Below are positions 59,790 to 64,000 of a stretch of 64,000 nucleotides of DNA, piece by piece. The stretch is from contig NZ_MLAQ01000004.1 in assembly GCF_002272895.1 (NCBI RefSeq), positions 1 to 64,000 of the forward strand, in the 5' to 3' direction. The notes below the pieces were generated by a model. That model saw only the letters and a program-made list of their open reading frames with translations. It searched no databases and was not told the DNA's origin. Origin of the DNA: Helicobacter sp. 12S02232-10. GTDB taxonomy: Bacteria > Campylobacterota > Campylobacteria > Campylobacterales > Helicobacteraceae. Each line of letters starts with the position of its first letter. Position 1 is the stretch's first letter. A program made the translations under genes and the position numbers.

Positions 59790-60506
59790 TCAGGCACAAA
59801 ATCCTCCATCAATGATGATTTGTTGCCCACTTATCCATTTATTTTGAAGTAAAAATCTCACGCCTTGTGCAATCTCTTCGCATTTTCCTTCTCCAAGCGG
59901 GTATTTTTTTAGAATTTCTTGTTTTTGTTCATCGGTAAAAAGTTTTTTTGTCATACCTGTTTCAAATATGCCTCCTGGAAGAATGGAATTGACCCGAATA
60001 TTTGGTGCAAGTTCCACGCTTAGGCTTTTCATATAAGAATCTAATCCACCCTTTGTAGAAGCGTAAAAACTATTTGCAATTTCTCCTTTTTTTGAGAATG
60101 TGCTAGAGATAAAAATAATATTTTTAAGACAGGATTTGAATGATTTTTTGAGCAAGTATTTTATGATCATCATTGCTGAATAGAGATTAATATTGGCACA
60201 ATCTGACATTTCGCTTAGGGAGAAATTTTTTGCATAAGAAATATAACTCACTCCTGCGGAATGGATGAAAACTTCTATCTTAAGATCTTTAGAAATCTCT
60301 TGCATAATGCACTCAATCTTTTTTAAATTTTTTAAATCGCATTCAAGAATTTTATGTCCATCAGGGTTTGGGAGTGTTTGTATTACCTCAATTGTTTTGG
60401 CGGGATTGCGTGAAATAAAGATAATTTTGTGTGTTTTACTTAATTCTTCAGCAATGCTCTTACCAATACCTGAGTTTCCACCTGTGAGCAAAGCAAAGGA
60501 TTTCAT
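59790..60506 (-). CDS. Short-chain dehydrogenase, FabG-like 3
   Basis: A 238-residue SDR: LLTGGNSGIGKSIAEELSKT at the start, HSAGVSYISYAKNFSLSEM near residue 82, the catalytic YASTK near 147 and WISGQQIIIDGGF at the end. It begins with ATGA overlapping the carrier protein stop, so the two are made together. It resembles reductase 2 but has no poly-G tract. It probably reduces an acyl intermediate on the adjacent carrier protein. Confidence 0.83.
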   Translation of the reverse strand: MKSFALLTGGNSGIGKSIAEELSKTHKIIFISRNPAKTIEVIQTLPNPDGHKILECDLKNLKKIECIMQEISKDLKIEVFIHSAGVSYISYAKNFSLSEMSDCANINLYSAMMIIKYLLKKSFKSCLKNIIFISSTFSKKGEIANSFYASTKGGLDSYMKSLSVELAPNIRVNSILPGGIFETGMTKKLFTDEQKQEILKKYPLGEGKCEEIAQGVRFLLQNKWISGQQIIIDGGFCA

Positions 60507-60721
60507 TTGAGTTTGCTTTTGATTAAATCCATTAAATCTTTTACGGATTTTGTGGCCTTGATTTCGTTTGTATAGAGATTTACACCATACTCTTTATCTA
60601 AAAATGTGATTAGAGTGATGATGCTCAAACTATCCCAATCTTCAAAATTATCTAAAATATCATTATCTGAGAGATTGTCTGCCTCTAAAATGTCTTGTAG
60701 TTTTGCATATATTTTTTCCAT
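60503..60721 (-). CDS. Acyl carrier protein 2
   Basis: A 72-residue carrier protein: LDNFEDWDSLSIITLITFLD near residue 24 carries the attachment serine (DSLS). Acidic, helical, normal ACP length. It lies between the first acyltransferase (9 bases) and reductase 3 (four-base overlap). The WDSLS form is typical of dedicated carrier proteins in secondary pathways rather than of the fatty-acid ACP. Confidence 0.85.
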   Translation of the reverse strand: MEKIYAKLQDILEADNLSDNDILDNFEDWDSLSIITLITFLDKEYGVNLYTNEIKATKSVKDLMDLIKSKLK

Positions 60722-60730
60722 ATTTTCTCC

Positions 60731-61384
60731 TTAATTAAAATGAAAAATTTCGTTTTCACCGATGATTTCAGCCGGATTTCCAAAGGCTATAGTATTGTCT
60801 TTGAGGCGTTTAAAAATAATACTTCCTGCAGAAATTTTATTATTGTTGCCTACTTTTGCTTTGGGAAATAGACTCACTCTTGGACCCAAGAAATTTCCGT
60901 CTTTTAAAGAACTAAATCCTGCAAATCCGGAATATGAGCCGATAACATTAAAATTTCCAATCTCGCTATCATGCCCCAAAGCACAAGAAACATTGATCAG
61001 ATTTCCATTTCCAATTTTTGCATTATAAGCAATCACGCTAAAAGGCGCAATCACATTTGCTTCGCCGATATTATTTGTGTGAGTAATGAATGCCTTGGGA
61101 GAAATTAAATTGTAAAATTTTACACCTCTATCTTTAAGTAAATGATAAATATTAAATCTTGCAACAGGCGAACCAATAGCAATCACAACATAATCATTTT
61201 CCATAAATTTATAATCATCATAGTGTCCTAAAAACAAATGCTCCAATCCATAAGGGGCTAAATCATTACTTGTAGATAAGAAGCCCTTAAAAGAAATAGT
61301 TTTATCAAAATTCATTACATCTGATAAATATTGGTAGCATTCACTTCCAAATCCTCCCGCCCCAATAAATAAAATATTTTTCAT
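60731..61384 (-). CDS. PglD/NeuD-like sugar O/N-acyltransferase A
   Basis: About 217 residues: an N-terminal sugar-nucleotide-binding Rossmann part (ILFIGAGGFGSECYQYLSDV near residue 3) and a C-terminal left-handed beta-helix (IGNGNLINVSCALGHDSEIG, AKVGNNNKISAGSIIFKRLK). PglD-type enzymes acetylate UDP-4-amino sugars. The first part is identical to acyltransferase B at 62968, but the beta-helix differs. ATG at 61384 directly follows the upstream TGA (TGATATG); GTG at 61393 is an alternative. Confidence 0.85.
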   Translation of the reverse strand: MKNILFIGAGGFGSECYQYLSDVMNFDKTISFKGFLSTSNDLAPYGLEHLFLGHYDDYKFMENDYVVIAIGSPVARFNIYHLLKDRGVKFYNLISPKAFITHTNNIGEANVIAPFSVIAYNAKIGNGNLINVSCALGHDSEIGNFNVIGSYSGFAGFSSLKDGNFLGPRVSLFPKAKVGNNNKISAGSIIFKRLKDNTIAFGNPAEIIGENEIFHFN

Positions 61385-61463
61385 ATCAAGCACTTTTTTG
61401 GATCGAAAATAAAAGAGAGATTGAAGAGAGTGATGATTTTAGTTTATCTGCCCCCCCCCCCAG
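61037..61463. repeat. 427-bp perfect direct repeat, copy 1
   Basis: Identical, as far as I compared it, to 63277-63703 (offset 2,240). It covers the N-terminal half of acyltransferase A, the gene junction, the 3' tail of carrier protein 3 and the C11 tract, ending two bases past the tract. Confidence 0.92.
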
Positions 61464-61670
61464 CGGTAATATTAAATCACAAATATTTTGAATATTTTGA
61501 CACGCCATTAATTCATTAATGCTGATATTAATATGGTAATATTTTTGCGCAAAAGAAATTAGGGCGACCATACTTAAACTATCCCATTCGTCAAAATCAT
61601 TCAATTTTGATTGGAGATCTAAGTCTTTGACATCTAATAGATCTTGGATTTTATTCAGTAAGGTTTGCAT
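61386..61670 (-). CDS. Acyl carrier protein 3 with frame-dependent tail
   Basis: A 94-residue frame: the carrier domain (FDEWDSLSMVALISFAQKYY near residue 26, attachment serine in DSLS) ends around residue 68 (ICDLILPL). A C11 tract then adds GGGADKLKSSLSSISLLF and a few more residues, ending at TGA two bases from the ATG of acyltransferase A. The same tail follows the tract in the gene at 63626, so it is a shared 3' module and not part of the carrier fold. It overlaps the synthase gene by 20 bases. Confidence 0.85.
   Translation of the reverse strand: MQTLLNKIQDLLDVKDLDLQSKLNDFDEWDSLSMVALISFAQKYYHINISINELMACQNIQNICDLILPLGGGADKLKSSLSSISLLFSIQKSA
61451..61461. repeat. Poly-C tract (C11), end of carrier protein 3 gene
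   Basis: Present length reads through the shared tail to the next gene start. One fewer gives QIN and a stop; one more stops two codons after the tract. Confidence 0.9.
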
Positions 61671-62742
61671 AGGATTCCTTTAGGGTTATGAGTTGCAGAT
61701 GAGGAATTTTTTCTAAATCCATAATAATCCCTGAGAGTGTGAGTCCCACTCCAAATCCACCAAGGCAGACTTTTAAGGGATTTTTTTTGGCATCAGAGGA
61801 TAAATTAAAGCAAATATTAAGAGGTATCGTGATCCCACTTCCATTGCCAAAATTTTGCACGATGTTGTTGGGCATTTTATGGTGAGGAATTTGCATTTTA
61901 TCGGCAAGTTTTTCAAGCATAAATTTATTGGGCTGATGAAAGAGAAAATAATCAATTTCCTCTTTGGAAAGTTTTGCTTCCTTTAATAGTGAATCTACCA
62001 TTACAGGCACATATTCTTGCACGAAACTAAAAACGGAAGCCCCTTGCATAACAAGATTGTTTAAACTTCTGATATTGCCGTCTTCATCTTCAAAATCTTT
62101 GGCTGTTGCGTCTGTGGAGGGGAGTTTAAAGCCACCTGCAGGGATGGAAATAGCAAGTGCATTTTCTCCGAAAGTTTGGTTGAAACAAAAGATTTCATTT
62201 TTGATTTTGCTTGCTTCAACGATGGCAATACTCCCACCATCACCTACTAGGGGATAACTATTGCGATCTTTTTTATTGACTTTATGGCTCAAAACATCTG
62301 AATTTGCAATGGCTACTTTTTGAATCTTAGGGTTTTCTAGCATAAAGAATGCTTGAAAAAGTCCGTGAATAAACCCTGCGCAACCCTGATTTAAATCAAA
62401 GCATAAAATATCTTTTTTTAGTCCGACTTTATGTTGGATAATGGTTGAAGTTTGTGGAACAAGATAATCAGGAGATTGGGTAACATAAATGAAGGCGTCA
62501 ATTTCATCTTTTTCTATAATATTATTTGTAAAAAGATGTTCAAATCCAGCGATGATAAAATCAGAAGCAAGCGTATTGGGAGACGCAACCCTGTGTTTTT
62601 CGTATCCCATAAGTTCTTTGAGAATTCTTGATTTTTTGGGCGGGAAGTTATAATTGGAAATTTCATCATCAAAAAAACTTTCATTTTCTGGGAGTATGCT
62701 AGTAATTGAGGAGATTTTTTTTCCAATAAAATTAAAGTTCAT
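61651..62742 (-). CDS. 3-oxoacyl-ACP synthase III-like condensing enzyme
   Basis: A 363-residue KAS III-family enzyme: catalytic cysteine in DLNQGCAGFIHGLFQAFF (residue 121), histidine in YFLFHQPNKFMLEKL, and asparagine in VQNFGNGSGITIPL, so the full Cys-His-Asn triad is present. Such enzymes in glycan loci condense a carrier-bound or CoA-bound starter with malonyl-ACP, giving a 3-ketoacyl unit; the neighbouring reductases would make it 3-hydroxyacyl. It is flanked by two carrier genes and overlaps both. Not the housekeeping FabH, judging by context and divergence. Confidence 0.88.
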   Translation of the reverse strand: MNFNFIGKKISSITSILPENESFFDDEISNYNFPPKKSRILKELMGYEKHRVASPNTLASDFIIAGFEHLFTNNIIEKDEIDAFIYVTQSPDYLVPQTSTIIQHKVGLKKDILCFDLNQGCAGFIHGLFQAFFMLENPKIQKVAIANSDVLSHKVNKKDRNSYPLVGDGGSIAIVEASKIKNEIFCFNQTFGENALAISIPAGGFKLPSTDATAKDFEDEDGNIRSLNNLVMQGASVFSFVQEYVPVMVDSLLKEAKLSKEEIDYFLFHQPNKFMLEKLADKMQIPHHKMPNNIVQNFGNGSGITIPLNICFNLSSDAKKNPLKVCLGGFGVGLTLSGIIMDLEKIPHLQLITLKESYANLTE

Positions 62743-62965
62743 TTTTGCTTTCTTTCACTAAATTTTGAATATCTTTGAGTGTGTTGAAATATTTTGGAGT
62801 AATTTTGCTCCCATCTATGGAAATTCCAAATTCTTTGTCAAGAGAAGCGACCAATGAAATGATATCAAAGGAATCAAATACCCCATCATTAATGAATTCT
62901 ATTGTTTGGTCGAGTTCAATATCAGGTCTTAATTCAAGAATGATTTGCTTTATTTTTTCTTCCAT
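62732..62965 (-). CDS. Acyl carrier protein 4
   Basis: A 77-residue carrier protein: FINDGVFDSFDIISLVASLD near residue 24, with the attachment serine in DSFD. Normal ACP length and acidity. It lies 2 bases downstream of acyltransferase B and overlaps the synthase start by 11 bases, so it is a likely partner of the condensing enzyme. Confidence 0.85.
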   Translation of the reverse strand: MEEKIKQIILELRPDIELDQTIEFINDGVFDSFDIISLVASLDKEFGISIDGSKITPKYFNTLKDIQNLVKESKNEL

Positions 62966-62967
62966 AT

Positions 62968-63624
62968 TTATATCTCCTTTATTTGATTTGTGTTTATTCC
63001 GATGATTTCAGCAGGATTCCCAAGTGCAATGGAATTTGACTTAAGTTTCTTAGATACTACGGAGTTTGCTGATACAATACAATTATTTTCAACGTTTGTT
63101 TTGGGAGTTAAAGTAGTTTTATGGGCCAAGAAATTGAAATCTTTTATACTTGCACCTCCGCCAAAAGAAGTGTAAGAGCTGATAAAGTTATAATTTCCTA
63201 CTTTGCAATCATGCCCAATCAAAGCATAAGCGCCGATAATGTTGGCATTTCCTATAATTGTATTGATGCCTAAGGTGCTAAAAGGCGCAATCACATTTGC
63301 TTCGCCGATATTATTTGTGTGAGTAATGAATGCCTTGGGAGAAATTAAATTGTAAAATTTTACACCTCTATCTTTAAGTAAATGATAAATATTAAATCTT
63401 GCAACAGGCGAACCAATAGCAATCACAACATAATCATTTTCCATAAATTTATAATCATCATAGTGTCCTAAAAACAAATGCTCCAATCCATAAGGGGCTA
63501 AATCATTACTTGTAGATAAGAAGCCCTTAAAAGAAATAGTTTTATCAAAATTCATTACATCTGATAAATATTGGTAGCATTCACTTCCAAATCCTCCCGC
63601 CCCAATAAATAAAATATTTTTCAT
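62968..63624 (-). CDS. PglD/NeuD-like sugar O/N-acyltransferase B
   Basis: About 218 residues. Residues 1 to about 116 are identical to acyltransferase A (the sugar-nucleotide-binding part). The C-terminal beta-helix (IGNANIIGAYALIGHDCKVG, TNVENNCIVSANSVVSKKLK) is clearly different. The pair looks like a domain swap: same substrate-binding half, different acyl or acetyl-CoA site. ATG at 63624 follows the preceding TGA as TGATATG. Confidence 0.85.
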   Translation of the reverse strand: MKNILFIGAGGFGSECYQYLSDVMNFDKTISFKGFLSTSNDLAPYGLEHLFLGHYDDYKFMENDYVVIAIGSPVARFNIYHLLKDRGVKFYNLISPKAFITHTNNIGEANVIAPFSTLGINTIIGNANIIGAYALIGHDCKVGNYNFISSYTSFGGGASIKDFNFLAHKTTLTPKTNVENNCIVSANSVVSKKLKSNSIALGNPAEIIGINTNQIKEI

Positions 63625-63703
63625 ATCAAGCACTTTTTTGGATCGAAAATAAAAGAGAGATTGAAGAGAGTGATGATTTTAGTTTATCTGCCCCCCCCCC
63701 CAG
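63277..63703. repeat. 427-bp perfect direct repeat, copy 2
   Basis: Second copy of 61037-61463. The two copies flank a 2.2-kb block holding carrier protein 4, the condensing enzyme and the body of carrier protein 3, which recombination could delete or amplify. Confidence 0.92.
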
Positions 63704-64000
63704 TGCAGAAAATTCTTCTTCTAGTTTTAGAAGATTTTTACTTCGTTCAGCAATACGCTTAGCCGGAGTTCCAAAATAAATTCCCCAAGCTTTTGTAGGT
63801 CGTAAAATTAGACTGGCTGCGCCTACGCTGACTCCTTCAGCAAGATTTCCACCTGGCAGTATGATTGAATTGCAACCTAAGAGGGAGTATTTTTTTAAAA
63901 TGATTGGTTTAGAAGTAATATGGCGATATTGCAAAGGAATGCACGGCCCTACTAAAGCCTCCCCTGTAAAATCATCGCTTGAACCTAAAACCTTACATTG
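63626..64000 (-). CDS. Beta-helix acyltransferase, 3' part (runs off the right edge)
   Basis: The frame is open to the window end. The visible part has hexapeptide-repeat character: GEALVGPCIPLQYRHI, then LLGCNSIILPGGNLAEGVSV and GTPAKRIAERSKN. It resembles maltose/galactoside O-acetyltransferase-type and NeuD-type C-termini. A C11 tract after SAL adds GGGADKLKSS and the same tail as carrier protein 3, ending at acyltransferase B. The TTG at 63934 is internal, not a start. Confidence 0.75.
   Translation of the reverse strand, partial: QCKVLGSSDDFTGEALVGPCIPLQYRHITSKPIILKKYSLLGCNSIILPGGNLAEGVSVGAASLILRPTKAWGIYFGTPAKRIAERSKNLLKLEEEFSALGGGADKLKSSLSSISLLFSIQKSA
63691..63701. repeat. Poly-C tract (C11), end of the partial acyltransferase gene
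   Basis: Same context and tail as the tract at 61451. In the readthrough frame at present. Confidence 0.9.

Overview
The window looks like chromosome from a member of the Campylobacterota, most likely a Helicobacter or a close relative. The grounds are an AT-rich composition, a 36-nt type II-C CRISPR repeat resembling that of Campylobacter jejuni, a plasmid-type VirB/VirD4 secretion operon, a complete set of homologues of the C. jejuni O-methyl phosphoramidate (MeOPN) genes, and fifteen poly-C/poly-G tracts of 10-13 bases inside surface-glycan genes. The species cannot be fixed from the sequence alone.

Region 1 (1-16,400) is a CRISPR array split by a conjugation-type segment. Eleven perfect repeats with ten 30-nt spacers run from 92 to 787. 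Four more repeats run from 16,132 to 16,365. Between them, in the place of one spacer, lie 15,344 bp of a type IV secretion operon read right to left: virB4 (3' part only), virB6, a virB7-like lipoprotein gene, a small gene, virB8, virB9, virB10, a large secreted cysteine-rich protein, several unknown genes (one broken by a stop codon), virB11, a mobC-like gene and virD4 (3' end missing). virB4 and virD4 are both cut exactly at a repeat edge. A probable tracrRNA start with its promoter lies at the left edge of the window.

Region 2 (16,395-17,704) is decayed DNA: a remnant of an island gene family directly beside the array, a second tracrRNA-like anti-repeat, a broken reading frame, and then an intact tRNA-Asn gene.

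Region 3 (17,789-31,655) is a glycan locus on the minus strand. It holds all five enzymes for UDP-ManNAc3NAcA (wbpI, wbpB, wbpD, wbpE, wbpA) and seven glycosyltransferase genes. One of these appears circularly permuted, and one is fused to a UDP-GlcNAc 2-epimerase.

Region 4 (31,694-41,911) is a MeOPN locus. It has a glutamine kinase-like protein, an amidohydrolase, a cytidylyltransferase, a CysC-like kinase, two methyltransferases, three related phase-variable transferases with sulfotransferase-like motifs, and a CysQ-like phosphatase that may recycle the 3'-phosphonucleotide by-product.

Region 5 (41,963-50,226) holds nucleotide-sugar enzymes (FAD mutase-like protein, reductase, UDP-glucose dehydrogenase-like protein, decarboxylase-like protein), two phase-variable glycosyltransferases, and rfbF, the only plus-strand gene of the window.

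Region 6 (50,235-64,000) is an acyl-decoration module that I cannot match to a named system. It has two AMP-dependent ligases, a DltA-like adenylating enzyme, four acyl carrier proteins, a KAS III-like synthase, three short-chain reductases, two GNAT-like proteins, a sugar N-formyltransferase-like protein, an AAC(3)-like acyltransferase, two PglD/NeuD-like acyltransferases and one further partial acyltransferase. The likely product is one or more unusual acyl or aminoacyl groups built on carrier proteins and moved to amino sugars.

The fifteen homopolymer tracts fall into two groups. Eight lie inside coding cores and act as ordinary on/off switches; all are in frame here. Seven lie just after the core of a gene. 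In those, one length lets translation run to a stop that overlaps or abuts the next start, and the other lengths end early, so they could switch translational coupling between neighbours.
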